A stretch of 64,000 nt of DNA, taken from NCBI GenBank assembly GCA_016184125.1, contig JACPDG010000038.1:1-64000 (forward strand), given 5' to 3'. Position numbers and translations under genes: made by a program. How positions within the stretch are numbered: the stretch's first letter is position 1; every line of letters begins with the position of its first letter. This document shows positions 1 through 8,151 of the stretch, piece by piece. The notes beneath the pieces were generated by a model, which searched no databases, was not told the origin of the DNA, and saw only the letters and a list, made by a program, of their open reading frames with translations. This DNA is from Candidatus Rokuibacteriota bacterium. Lineage in GTDB: Bacteria > Methylomirabilota > Methylomirabilia > Rokubacteriales > CSP1-6.

Positions 1-2859
1 GACGAGCGACGGGCGATCCTCACGCGGCTGCTCTCGCTCGAGATCTACGGGAAGATCCAGCAACGCGCCAACCAGCTCGCCGCCGCCGCCCGCACCGAGA
101 CGGAGGTCCTCACCTCGATCCTCGAGCGCGACTACGCGGACGCCACGCCCGAGCGTCTCGGCGAGGTCCGGGAGGCGCTCGGCCGAGCGGCCCAGGAGGT
201 CGAGGTCCGCGCCGCTTCGGTCGAGACTCTCGAGCGCGGCCGGGCGCTCGCCGTTGATCTCCGCCAGGCGCGGCGCGACTGGACGCAGGCGAGCGAGGCC
301 CTGGCCGAGCTGCAAGGCGACCTGGCGGAAGCTCGCGAGGAACACTTCGAGGCCGAGGACGCCGTCCGGGAAGGGCTGGAAGGTCTGCGGGCCATTGAGG
401 AAGCCCTCGCCGGCATCGCGTACGACCCGGGCCGCCACCTGGTCCTCATGCGCGCGCAGGAGCAGGCCGCGCGCCTCGTGGAGATCCACCGACGGCTCGA
501 CGACCTCGCCGTCGCCGACGACCGGGCAACGAACGTCATCGCCCAGCTCACGCGCCGGCGGGACGAGGCCCGGCGCACCTTCGAAGACGCCGAGCAGGCC
601 CTCGCCGAGGCGCGCGCCCGGGAAAGCCACGCGCGAAGGGGACGCGAAGCCCTCGAGCACCGAGTCGGCACGAGAGCCACGATCGCGGCGATCATCCAGC
701 GCGAGCACCGGTACCGCGACGACCTCCGGAACGGCGACGAACTCGAGACGGCGATCGCCGCGCTCGGACACCGCCAGCGCGACCTCGCCGAGCGGCTGGG
801 CGAGCGGCAGGCGGCGCTGAGCGAGGCGCGACAGGGCCTCGAGACGGCGCTGCAGCAAAGGAAGGCAGCCGTCCGGACCGTCGAGACGCTGCGAACGAAC
901 GAGGGGCAGGTTCAGGCCCTTGCCGACAACCTCGCCACGGCGCGCTCGCGCGCTGAGCGGGCACGACGGGACGTCGCGGCCGCCGAGCGCGGGGCCGCAG
1001 ACAAGCGGCGGACACTCGCGAAGACCGAGCAGCGTCGCCTGGGCGCGCAGACCGCGCTCGTGTCGGCGCAGGATGCCCTCGCGGCGCTCCTTCGCGCCCA
1101 TGCCGCGCACGACCTGCAGAAGACGCTGGCCGCCGGCGAGCCGTGCCCGGTGTGCGAGCAGACGGTCCTCGAGGTTCCGGCGCTCCAGCCGGTGCCGGAT
1201 CTCGACAACGCCCAGCGACGCGTCACCGGCGCCCGGGCTGACCTGGACGCGGCGGAACGGGCGTTGCGGTCGGCGGCCGGGGACGTGGCGGCCGCCGACC
1301 AGGCCGTGGCGAGCTTCAAGGCAGGACTCGGGGAGGCCGAGGCAGATGTCGAGCGACTCGGCAAGGAGATCCGCGAGCTCCTGCCGGCGGATCTGCGCGG
1401 CGATTCCGACTGGCGGGCGCGCCTGCGGACGCGGGTCGAGCGCGCGATTCGGCAACTGGAGGATGCCGAGCGTTCGGTGATGTCGGCGCAGTCGAACGTG
1501 ATGGCGACCTCGAACGAGGTGGCCGGCATCGAGGCGGAGTCCCGCGCGATCCCGCCGCAGCTCGAGGAACGGCGTCAGGTTCTCCGGGGCCTTCGCGGGC
1601 GCTGCCGCGAAGCGGAGGCCGCGCTCGGGAAGGTGCTTGGCGATCTTCCCGGCGCCGACGCCGGCGCACGCCTCGCGGCCATCGACGCGGCGCTGCAGGC
1701 CGCAGAACTGGAGGTGGAGCGCGCGGTCGCCGCAGGGCAGAAGGCGCAGGAGGTCCTCCACGGCACCCGGGTCCTCAGGACCGAAGCGGAGCAGAACGTC
1801 GCGGCGGAGACCGAGCGGGGCCAGGCGCGCCAGGACGAGCGGCAGCGGCTCCTCGCCGAGAAACAGCCGCTCGAAACCGCCCTGGCGCTGGTCGTGCCGA
1901 ACACCGAGGACGTCGCCGGCACGATCGAGCACGAGCTCGCGGGCATGGTCGAGGCGAAGACTGCGCGCGACGTCCTGCTCGGCCAGCAGGAGCAGCGCAC
2001 GCTCGCTTCGCACGAGGCCCGGCAGCGGCTGGCCCGACTCGAGGCGAAGATCGTGACGCTGGAAGGGCAAGTCCTCGAGCAGCAGACGCGTGAGACGGCA
2101 GCCAAGGACGTCCTCGGCACTCACCTCGCGCGGTTTGCGACGGTCGCGAGCGAAGCGCGCTGGGAGCTCGGTGACGGCCCGGGCGACGAGCAGGAGCGCG
2201 TCGAGGCGCTGCTCGACCTCGCGACGCGGTCGCACCAGGAGGCCGTGCGGCAGCACGCGGTCCTCGTCGGCGACGCGGAGCATCTCGACGAGCGCGTCGA
2301 CAGGGCCGTGGAGTCCCGAAGCCAGCTCGCCGTCGCACGGGCACGGGGCGAGGTCGCGCGCGAGCTCGGCCTTCTCCTGGGCGCGAACAACTTCCAGACG
2401 TACGTCCTCGAAGGCGCCATGAAGGTCCTGACCGACGATGGCTCGGCGCATCTCGAGCGCGTGTCCGACGGTCGCTACCGGCTCCACTACGACGGCCTGG
2501 ATTTCCAGGTCGTCGATCGCTGGAACGCCGACGCGGTCCGGTCCGTGAAGACGCTGAGCGGCGGCGAGACGTTCCTGACCTCGCTCGCGCTGGCCCTGGC
2601 GCTCGCCGAGCGCCTGGCCGATCTCGGCGCGGGCGCGTACGGGCACGAGGCGCTGGAGAGCCTGTTCATCGACGAGGGCTTCGGCGCGCTCGACACCGAC
2701 GAAACGCTCGATCAGGTGATCCAGGCCCTGGAGGCGCTGCAGACGAACCACCGGGTCCTCGGCGTCGTCACCCACCTCACCCAGCTCGCCGAGCGGATGC
2801 CGACCCACATCCGGGTGAAGAAGGCCCCGGAAGGGAGCTGGATCGAGGTTGAGCGATGA
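1..2859 (+). CDS. sbcC: SbcC/Rad50-like DNA repair ATPase, 5'-truncated by window
   Basis: The reading frame is open from base 1 to the TGA at 2857-2859, so 952 residues are visible and the N-terminal Walker A part lies outside the window. The protein is mostly long Ala/Glu/Arg-rich coiled coil. A zinc-hook CPVC (Cys codons at 1144-1146 and 1153-1155) sits between the two coils. The C-terminal ATPase lobe has the ABC signature LSGGE (about 2554-2568) and a Walker B LFIDEGFGALD (about 2662-2694). This order is typical of SbcC/Rad50, which works with the SbcD/Mre11 nuclease on DNA ends and hairpins. SbcD would be expected upstream and cannot be seen. Its last about 290 bases are repeated in decayed form at about 3640-3925. 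It may be cargo of the element that ends at the tRNA-Pro, or a host gene hit by it. Confidence 0.88.
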   Translation, partial: DERRAILTRLLSLEIYGKIQQRANQLAAAARTETEVLTSILERDYADATPERLGEVREALGRAAQEVEVRAASVETLERGRALAVDLRQARRDWTQASEALAELQGDLAEAREEHFEAEDAVREGLEGLRAIEEALAGIAYDPGRHLVLMRAQEQAARLVEIHRRLDDLAVADDRATNVIAQLTRRRDEARRTFEDAEQALAEARARESHARRGREALEHRVGTRATIAAIIQREHRYRDDLRNGDELETAIAALGHRQRDLAERLGERQAALSEARQGLETALQQRKAAVRTVETLRTNEGQVQALADNLATARSRAERARRDVAAAERGAADKRRTLAKTEQRRLGAQTALVSAQDALAALLRAHAAHDLQKTLAAGEPCPVCEQTVLEVPALQPVPDLDNAQRRVTGARADLDAAERALRSAAGDVAAADQAVASFKAGLGEAEADVERLGKEIRELLPADLRGDSDWRARLRTRVERAIRQLEDAERSVMSAQSNVMATSNEVAGIEAESRAIPPQLEERRQVLRGLRGRCREAEAALGKVLGDLPGADAGARLAAIDAALQAAELEVERAVAAGQKAQEVLHGTRVLRTEAEQNVAAETERGQARQDERQRLLAEKQPLETALALVVPNTEDVAGTIEHELAGMVEAKTARDVLLGQQEQRTLASHEARQRLARLEAKIVTLEGQVLEQQTRETAAKDVLGTHLARFATVASEARWELGDGPGDEQERVEALLDLATRSHQEAVRQHAVLVGDAEHLDERVDRAVESRSQLAVARARGEVARELGLLLGANNFQTYVLEGAMKVLTDDGSAHLERVSDGRYRLHYDGLDFQVVDRWNADAVRSVKTLSGGETFLTSLALALALAERLADLGAGAYGHEALESLFIDEGFGALDTDETLDQVIQALEALQTNHRVLGVVTHLTQLAERMPTHIRVKKAPEGSWIEVER

Positions 2860-2911
2860 CGCGCCGGCGGCATCTCGCATAGTGACCGCAATCTCCCGCA
2901 GAGGGTTGGCC

Positions 2912-3160
2912 ATGGCCCGTCGAATCACTGACTCGGAAGCGATGCGAAGGATTCACCGGATTCTCGACGGCCGGGAATGGTCCGGCGCGGACGACCTGGA
3001 GGCTGTCGCCGAAGTCGTCCGCGCAACCGGGCGTGAGATCCGTCCGCCAGTCGACGGCGAAGACGAAGACGACGGCGAACGCCTGGGCTGCGACGAGTGT
3101 GGCGAGTCGTTCAACGTCAACGAGTCGGCTAGCGAGACCCATTGCCCGCGTCACGCCTGA
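2912..3160 (+). CDS. Small acidic protein with C-terminal Cys/His cluster
   Basis: This is an 82-residue protein that I do not recognise. I chose the ATG at 2912 because AGAGG lies 7 bases upstream; the frame is also open from a start at 2849 that overlaps the sbcC stop. The middle is acidic (EDEDD). The C-terminus has CDECGESF followed about 14 residues later by HCPRHA, that is CxxC...HCxxH, which looks like a small zinc-binding knuckle. It sits directly behind sbcC and ahead of two more small ORFs with good ribosome sites, suggesting a co-transcribed accessory cassette. The function is unknown. Confidence 0.6.
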   Translation: MARRITDSEAMRRIHRILDGREWSGADDLEAVAEVVRATGREIRPPVDGEDEDDGERLGCDECGESFNVNESASETHCPRHA

Positions 3161-3174
3161 GGCAGGAGAGGCCC

Positions 3175-3339
3175 GTGGACTATCGCTATCTCGTCACGTT
3201 CACGCACCCTCCGTCCGCCGCTGACGTGCGCGTGGACCTCGTCGCCGTCTCGGAGACCATCGCCGCCTGGGTCGCTCGGCAGTTGCTCAATTCGAACGAG
3301 AAGTGGCGCTTCCGGTCCTGCGTCCGTCTCAACGGTTAG
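3175..3339 (+). CDS. Hypothetical 54-residue protein
   Basis: A GTG start at 3175 is preceded by a strong ribosome site, AGGAGAGG at 3164-3171. The protein starts MDYRYLVTFTHPPSAADV and ends SCVRLNG. It has a beta-alpha-beta look (strand YRYLVTF, helix AAWVARQLL, strand KWRFRSCVRL) and no cysteine cluster or membrane segment. I do not recognise the family. It follows the Cys/His-cluster protein by 14 bases, so the two are probably translated from one message. Confidence 0.5.
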   Translation: MDYRYLVTFTHPPSAADVRVDLVAVSETIAAWVARQLLNSNEKWRFRSCVRLNG

Positions 3340-3437
3340 GCAGACGCGGGCGGTGCCTGGGCAGATCGCTGCTGTGAGAGCCTGGACGAGCACAACGAGA
3401 GACGTGCCGAATTGCGTCGACGGAGAGAAGGCATCGC

Positions 3438-3605
3438 ATGGCTGGCACCGTGATCATCGACGGCATCGTCTTCGAAGTGCTCGAGACCCGCGAGGATGGC
3501 ACGCTCGTCGTTCGCCGACCGAATGGCATCAAGACCTACCTGGCTCGCCGACTGCCCGACCATCCGGTGTACGGAGCCAATCGCGGCGCGCTCGTTGAAC
3601 GTTAG
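3438..3605 (+). CDS. Hypothetical 55-residue protein
   Basis: An ATG at 3438 is preceded by GGAG at 3422-3425, somewhat far upstream. The protein begins MAGTVIIDGIVFEVLETRED and continues with a basic stretch (VVRRPNGIKTYLARRL). The pattern of short strands and Gly/Asp turns suggests a small beta-rich fold. No known family is recognised. It is the third small ORF between the intact sbcC end and the decayed sbcC copy, so all three may have arrived together. Confidence 0.45.
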   Translation: MAGTVIIDGIVFEVLETREDGTLVVRRPNGIKTYLARRLPDHPVYGANRGALVER

Positions 3606-3639
3606 CCACGTGAAGACCGCGCTTCGAGACTTGGACGCC

Positions 3640-3925
3640 GGTTTGGCCACGCCCTGGCCCTCGCGGTCGCCGGGTGGCCGACCTCGGCGCCGGAGCGTAC
3701 GGGCACGAGGCGCTCGAGTGCCTGTTCATCGACGAGGCCTCCGGCGCGCTCGACACCGACGAACCGCTCGATCAGGTGATCCAGGCCCCCTGCGAGGGAG
3801 CCACTGAATGCGTGGCATCGCCACCCACCTCGTCCAGCTCGCCGAGCGGATACCCCCTCCATCCGGGTGAAGAAGGCGCCGGAGGGCAGCTGGGTCGAGG
3901 TCGAGCGCTACCCGCCGGCGGCCCG
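3640..3925 (+). pseudogene. Decayed duplicate of the sbcC 3' end
   Basis: This stretch is a second, degenerate copy of about 2573-2885. It encodes LGAGAYGHEALECLFIDE where the intact gene has LGAGAYGHEALESLFIDE, including the Walker B and following aspartate region. A divergent patch follows (about 3787-3815), then the reading shifts frame before a copy of the terminal KKAPEGSW segment. The similarity runs about 20 bases past the original stop codon (CGCCGGCGGC). There is no start, no signature motif and no continuous frame, so it is not functional. It looks like a gene 3' end displaced or duplicated by insertion of the three small ORFs. Confidence 0.8.
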
Positions 3926-4065
3926 CGCAGCGGTGATGCGGGATCGGAAGCGCCGGCCCCGACGTCCAGTCGCCAATCCAGGCGCTCGTGGGGCTTGCTT
4001 TTCGCTGCTCCGTGAGCCGTCCTGCCGCGGGTCAACCCCGCCTCGTGCCGTTACGCTGACGGCCA
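3926..4065. other. Intergenic stretch between sbcC remnant and excisionase gene
   Basis: I see no gene, tRNA or clear terminator here. It follows the sbcC remnant and leads to the start region of the HTH gene. Its base composition resembles the flanks. Confidence 0.4.
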
Positions 4066-4362
4066 ATGCCCACCGGGGCGGACGGAGAAGAAGTGATCGA
4101 GAAGCTGTGGACAAAGAAAGATGTCGCAACCTACCTGAGCGTCGATCCGAGCACCGTCCGACGGTGGATGCGCGACAGCCGCAACCCACTACCCCACCGC
4201 TACGTCGGGCGCCACCCGAGATTCGTCAAGCAGGAGATCGACGCCTGGATCGCGACGCTCCGGCCGACTATCGAGGTCCCGGAGGCCATGGGGCAAGCGC
4301 GGCTGGGGCTGTCTTGGATTGAGGAACGGGTCGAGGCCGCGCGCGCCGTCCTCCGGCATTGA
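4066..4362 (+). CDS. Excisionase-like helix-turn-helix protein
   Basis: This 98-residue protein carries a winged HTH of the excisionase/MerR-like HTH_17 type. LWTKKDVATYLSVDPSTVRR (residues about 13-32) is the helix-turn-helix, and HPRFVKQEIDAWIA forms the wing and last helix. Such proteins bind DNA next to integrase genes and steer integration against excision. A GTG at 4093 with GGAGAAG just upstream is an alternative start that would remove 9 residues. It lies 165 bases ahead of the tyrosine recombinase on the same strand, the usual xis-int pairing of integrated elements. Confidence 0.75.
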   Translation: MPTGADGEEVIEKLWTKKDVATYLSVDPSTVRRWMRDSRNPLPHRYVGRHPRFVKQEIDAWIATLRPTIEVPEAMGQARLGLSWIEERVEAARAVLRH

Positions 4363-4527
4363 CGCTCGGAGCGGCGTCCTCCAACTGCTCTCCAAGCGAC
4401 GCCCGGCAAGAGTCCCGCCTCGTCGGCTGCCGGGAGATGCCCCGGCCACCTGCCGCGACATCACGGAGAACGCTGACGTGAACTTCGAACTCCAACCAAC
4501 GATAGTCATCCGGAACACGGCGACGTC

Positions 4528-5877
4528 ATGACCACGCGACCGATCAAGCGCATCACAGTCACGAAGCGGTACGAGAACCATTCCTGGACGCTCTTCTTCC
4601 GCGGACTCCCGCCCGAGATCACGCGGAGTGGCCGGCACGCCCATTCGCTGAAGCTGCGCCGGAAGCGGGAGGATGCCCGCACCGCGGAGGACATCCTCAC
4701 CGTCGTCAGGGCCGAGCTGGCGCTCGGCAGGTCGTTCTCGGATCTCTCCTGCTTCAAGAACACGACCGAGAAAGCTGCCGAGGTCACGCTCCTCGTCGAT
4801 CAAGTTGCCGAGCGCTACTTCGAGGACCGGGCTCACAGCTCCAGGCTGGTCGACACGACGCTCTACAAGACGAAGAACGTCTACGAGAAGTGGATCCGCC
4901 CGCTCCTCGGCCGGCGTGAGGCCACGAGCGTCGAGCCGGGCGACGTCATCACGCTCATCACCACCGCCACGAGGGCGGGCAACTCGCTCTCCTACGCAGG
5001 GTTGATCGTGCGTCGCCTTAGCTCGATCTACTCGTGGGGCATCACCGCCCTGAAGCTCAAGGATGCGAGCGGCCGACGATTCCTGAACCCGTGCATCGAT
5101 CCGGGCCTCCGGGAGTACCTGAGCGCGGACAAGGAGAGGCGGCGGGGCGGCGGGACGCAGCGCAAGCGCGCGTTCGGCGAGGAGGCCGAGGCCGCCTTCC
5201 TGGCCAAGGTCCGCGAGCTGTACGGTTACGAGCCCTGGTTCTTCTGGTTGACGATGTTCCGCACCGGCCTCCGGATCGGAGAGTGCATCGCCCTCGAGCT
5301 CACCGACTTCCAGCGCCTCGCGAGCCCTGATCCGATCCTGCATGTCCACCGGACGTGGACGCAGAAGGGCCGGCACGAGCACCGGAAGAACGTCAGGGAT
5401 CTCTACATCCACCTCGGCCTGTTCCCGTCCTACGTCGACGAGGCTCGCCGCTTCATCGAGCATCGCCAGCGGCAGAACGAGGAGCGGCGTGTCGTTCTGC
5501 CGTGGGTGTTTCCGCGTCCGCTCGCCGACACCATGGGTGCCGGCAACCGGAAGCGCCGCACCGACTGCCCGATCGCGTACCCGACGGTCTACGGTCACTT
5601 CCATGGAGCGATGAAGGCCGCGGAGCTGGCCCGGCACACCCCGCACGACACCCGGCACACGGTGGCCGTGAATCTGCTCGACTGGACGGGTAACGTCCGC
5701 CTGGTCGCCGCGTACCTCGGAGACACGGTGCAGACGGTGGTCCGGCACTACATGGACCCCGACAACGAGATCCCGTGGAAGCGGTTCATCGGGGTCGGTG
5801 ACCGGATGCGGGGCGCGGCGCTCGGGTCGCAGAATTCGCCGTGGACGGGCCAGTCCGCGCAACTCCCACGCAACTGA
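4528..5877 (+). CDS. Tyrosine recombinase (phage-type integrase)
   Basis: This 449-residue protein resembles integrases of integrated elements. An N-terminal arm-binding region and a SAM-like core-binding domain (about residues 90-190) precede the catalytic domain. Visible catalytic parts are FRTGLRIGECIALEL (first Arg), HTPHDTRHTVAVNLL (HxxR), the later LGDTVQTVVRHYMDPD with its His, and the nucleophile Tyr in HYMDPD. It would cut and rejoin DNA at an attachment site, most likely the 3' end of the neighbouring tRNA-Pro, which starts 56 bases past its stop. The TGA stop forms part of a terminator hairpin. The remote att copy is not visible, so the rest of the element continues left of the window. 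Confidence 0.9.
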   Translation: MTTRPIKRITVTKRYENHSWTLFFRGLPPEITRSGRHAHSLKLRRKREDARTAEDILTVVRAELALGRSFSDLSCFKNTTEKAAEVTLLVDQVAERYFEDRAHSSRLVDTTLYKTKNVYEKWIRPLLGRREATSVEPGDVITLITTATRAGNSLSYAGLIVRRLSSIYSWGITALKLKDASGRRFLNPCIDPGLREYLSADKERRRGGGTQRKRAFGEEAEAAFLAKVRELYGYEPWFFWLTMFRTGLRIGECIALELTDFQRLASPDPILHVHRTWTQKGRHEHRKNVRDLYIHLGLFPSYVDEARRFIEHRQRQNEERRVVLPWVFPRPLADTMGAGNRKRRTDCPIAYPTVYGHFHGAMKAAELARHTPHDTRHTVAVNLLDWTGNVRLVAAYLGDTVQTVVRHYMDPDNEIPWKRFIGVGDRMRGAALGSQNSPWTGQSAQLPRN

Positions 5878-5910
5878 GGCCCGGAATCGCCTTCCGGGCC
5901 TCAGTGTTTT
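5875..5910 (+). terminator. Rho-independent terminator of the integrase gene
   Basis: A perfect 12-base-pair stem (TGAGGCCCGGAA / TTCCGGGCCTCA, 5875-5886 with 5892-5903) and a 5-base loop are followed by GTGTTTT. The integrase stop codon is the first three bases of the stem. It separates the rightward element genes from the leftward host genes. Confidence 0.85.
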
Positions 5911-5932
5911 CAGCTGCTTAGGAAGATTCAGA

Positions 5933-6009
<77 letters not shown>

Positions 6010-6038
6010 AACACCGACCGCACCAGTGTACACGAGCT

Positions 6039-6689
6039 TCACGTCTCCCACGCGAACTTCCCGACCAGCTTGACGAACCGGCAGTCACCGTGGCGGGAGA
6101 CCACCATTTGGCCTCTCACCTTCGTCACGACGGTGAGAACCTGGGCCTCCTCGTCGCCGAGCGGCAGCACCATCCGGCCGCTCTCCGCGAGCTGCTCGAA
6201 GAGCGGCGCGGGGACGCCTGGCCCCCCGGCGGCGACGAGAATCCGATCGAAGGGCGCCTCGTCGGGCCACCCGAGCGTGCCGTTGCCGAGGCGCACCCAG
6301 ACGTTCTGGTAGCCGAGCCGCTCGATCAGCGCCCGGGCGCGCTGGCCCAGGCGAGGAAGTCGCTCGATCGAGCAGACGCGGCGAGCCAGCTCGGCGAGCA
6401 CGGCCGTCTGGTATCCCGAGCCGGTGCCGACCTCCAGCACCTTGTGCTCGCCGCGCACCTCGAGCAGCGACGACATGAGACCGACGATGTACGGCTGGGA
6501 GATCGTCTGCTCCTCCCCGATCGGCAGCGGGTGGTCTCCGTACGCGCGCTCGCGCAGCGCCTCCTCCACGAAGAGGTGACGTGGCACCTTCCGCATCGCC
6601 TCGAGCACGCGCGCGTCGGTGATGCCCCGGCGGGCGAGCTGCTCGTCGACCATGCGTTCGCGCTCACGCGCGAAGACGTCGGCGCTCAC
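6039..6689 (-). CDS. pcm: Protein-L-isoaspartate O-methyltransferase
   Basis: This 216-residue enzyme methylates L-isoaspartyl residues from S-adenosylmethionine to start repair of damaged proteins. Visible family features are the N-terminal RHLFVEEALRERAYGD segment, IGEEQTISQPYIVGLM and the SAM-binding LEVGTGSGYQTAVLAEL (residues about 85-101). A later VAAGGPGVPAPL follows. Length is normal for PCMT. The start is GTG at 6689. It follows surE, a common pairing in stationary-phase survival operons, with about 140 bases of repeat-containing DNA between them. Confidence 0.93.
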   Translation of the reverse strand: MSADVFARERERMVDEQLARRGITDARVLEAMRKVPRHLFVEEALRERAYGDHPLPIGEEQTISQPYIVGLMSSLLEVRGEHKVLEVGTGSGYQTAVLAELARRVCSIERLPRLGQRARALIERLGYQNVWVRLGNGTLGWPDEAPFDRILVAAGGPGVPAPLFEQLAESGRMVLPLGDEEAQVLTVVTKVRGQMVVSRHGDCRFVKLVGKFAWET

Positions 6690-6716
6690 GCCGGGCCGCC
6701 GTCACGGCGGACCGCT

Positions 6717-6818
6717 GGTGTGGGGGGCCCCGAAAAAGCCCCCCCGGCCCCCCAACCCTCGGAGCGCCCCGGGGGGTGAGCGGACGCACTCGCGGGACCC
6801 GGGTCGCTCCTCGACCGT
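6717..6818. repeat. GC-rich hairpin repeat, locus a (surE-pcm junction)
   Basis: This unit has the arms shared by the family: GTGTGGGGGGCCCC at one end and GGAGCGCCCC ... CGCTCCTCGACC at the other. It has diverged in the middle. It lies between the surE stop and the pcm start and is not obviously translated. Confidence 0.75.
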
Positions 6819-6828
6819 GCGAGGTCGG

Positions 6829-7578
6829 TCATAGGACCTGCGCGGTGAGGCTCGGCTCCCATCCGGACATCTCGGCCGCCGCGCGGTGGTTCGTGAGGTC
6901 GAGGTGCAGCGGCGTCAGCGCCGCATAGCCCTCGTGGATCGCGCCGATGTCGGTGCCGTCGAGCTCTTCCCAGCGCGGCGAGCCGGCGCCGATCCAGTAG
7001 TGCGTGCGCCCGCGCGGGTCGGTCTGCTCGACGATCTTGTCCGAGTACACGCGATGACCGAGCCGCGTGACGCGGACACCGCGGACCGCGGCGGCGGGGA
7101 GGTTCAGGTTCAGGAGCGTCTTCCGCGGCAGCCCGTGCACCAGCACCCGCATCGCGACCAGGCGAGCGACCCGCCCGGCGAGCTCGAAGTCACCGCCCTC
7201 CACGAGCGACACCGCGAGCGACGGCACGCCGAGAAGCGTGCCTTCCATCGCGGCGGAGACCGTGCCCGAGTAGGTGACGTCGTCGCCGAGGTTGCTGCCG
7301 TGATTGATGCCGGACACGACCATGACCGCTCGCTCGGGCAGGAACCCGAGGACGCCGAGATTGACGCAGTCGGACGGCGTGCCGTTCACGGCCCACCAGC
7401 GCTCGCGCACCTCGACGACGCGGAGCGGACGGTGCAGCGTCAGCGCGTGTCCGCACGCGCTCTGCTCGCGCTCGGGAGCGATGACGTAGACGTCGCCGAC
7501 GTCGGCGAGCGCCCGCGCGAGCGCAGCGAGCCCCGTCGCATGGACCCCGTCGTCGTTCGTGAGGAGGAGGATGGACAT
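6829..7578 (-). CDS. surE: 5'/3'-nucleotidase SurE
   Basis: This 249-residue protein dephosphorylates nucleoside monophosphates with a divalent metal. The N-terminal MSILLLTNDDGVHATGL carries the metal-binding NDDG. NGTPSDCVNLG, VVSGINHGSNLGDDVTYSGT and AAMEGTLLGVPSLAVSL are the conserved active-site blocks. Length is that of the family. The ATG at 7578 follows a 95-base gap holding two strong hairpins after tRNA-Pro(GGG). pcm follows it. Confidence 0.95.
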   Translation of the reverse strand: MSILLLTNDDGVHATGLAALARALADVGDVYVIAPEREQSACGHALTLHRPLRVVEVRERWWAVNGTPSDCVNLGVLGFLPERAVMVVSGINHGSNLGDDVTYSGTVSAAMEGTLLGVPSLAVSLVEGGDFELAGRVARLVAMRVLVHGLPRKTLLNLNLPAAAVRGVRVTRLGHRVYSDKIVEQTDPRGRTHYWIGAGSPRWEELDGTDIGAIHEGYAALTPLHLDLTNHRAAAEMSGWEPSLTAQVL

Positions 7579-7586
7579 CGCGAATC

Positions 7587-7613
7587 GGGGGCTACGGGTG
7601 CGCCGTAGCCCCC
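7587..7613. repeat. Perfect 11-bp hairpin upstream of surE
   Basis: GGGGGCTACGG (7587-7597) pairs exactly with CCGTAGCCCCC (7603-7613) across a 5-base loop. There is no T run on either side. It could help end the tRNA-Pro(GGG) transcript or shape the surE leader. It begins only 9 bases upstream of the surE ATG. Confidence 0.7.
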
Positions 7614-7622
7614 GTCAGCTCG

Positions 7623-7668
7623 GTTCGAGCGACACTCGACCGCCGCGGCGGTCGAGTGTCGCTCGAAC
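7623..7668. repeat. 46-base perfect palindrome, copy 1
   Basis: Each 23-base arm is the exact reverse complement of the other (left arm starts GTTCGAGCGACACTCGACCG). It lies between tRNA-Pro(GGG) and surE. The same 46-base element recurs at 31928-31973 and 50635-50680 with paired changes in both arms. Confidence 0.9.
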
Positions 7669-7674
7669 TCTCAG

Positions 7675-7751
7675 TGGTCGGGGCGACTGGATTTGAACCA
7701 GCGACCACCGGACCCCCAGTCCGGTGCGCTACCAGGCTGCGCTACGCCCCG
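7675..7751 (-). tRNA. tRNA-Pro (anticodon GGG)
   Basis: This is a 77-base tRNA with encoded CCA (7675-7677), discriminator A and acceptor stem CGGGGCG/CGCCCCG, the same acceptor as the tRNA-Pro at 5933-6009. The anticodon arm CCGGA-CTGGGGG-TCCGG gives GGG. The T arm has GGTTCAAATCC. Confidence 0.96.
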
Positions 7752-7788
7752 GTGTGACACCGCATTGTCGCAGACGCCCCGCGGCGCA

Positions 7789-8145
7789 TCAAGCGCCCAG
7801 CCGGGTGCGGAGCGCGCGCAGGCGGTCGCGGATGCCGCGGAGCGCGTGGGCGTACGCGGCCTCGCGTAGCCCGAGCTCGAGCTGCACCGGCCCTCGCCGT
7901 GCTTCCTGCGCGAGCCGCTTCTTCGCGCCCTCGAGCGTGAGGCGCTCGTCGTAGAGCAGCTGCTTGATGCGGCGAACGAGGTCGACGTCGCGCTGGCGGT
8001 AGATACGCTGCCCGGCGGGGTTCTTCTTCGGGCGGAGCAGCTTGAACTCGGCTTCCCAGTACCGGAGCACGTACGACGGCACGCCGGTCACCTGCTCGAC
8101 CTCGCCGATGCGGTAGTAGAGCTTCTCGGCCGCCGGCGACCCCAC
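7789..8145 (-). CDS. MerR-family transcriptional regulator
   Basis: This 118-residue DNA-binding protein begins with YYRIGEVEQVTGVPSYVLRYWE, the MerR winged HTH. It continues with the RIYRQRDVDLVRRIKQLLYDE wing and helix, then a short Arg/Leu-rich helix in place of a long dimerisation coil. No metal-binding cysteines are present, so it is not a metal sensor. It starts at GTG 8145, 6 bases after the ihfA stop. MerR-type genes next to ihfA are common, and the target is unknown. Confidence 0.88.
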   Translation of the reverse strand: MGSPAAEKLYYRIGEVEQVTGVPSYVLRYWEAEFKLLRPKKNPAGQRIYRQRDVDLVRRIKQLLYDERLTLEGAKKRLAQEARRGPVQLELGLREAAYAHALRGIRDRLRALRTRLGA

Positions 8146-8151
8146 ACCGGT

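Noticed and set aside
3674-4015. A 113-codon frame with a Walker B-like LFIDEASGALD
   Set aside because: It is the decayed copy of the sbcC 3' end. It lacks a start context, the signature motif and a continuous match, so it is not a separate ATPase.
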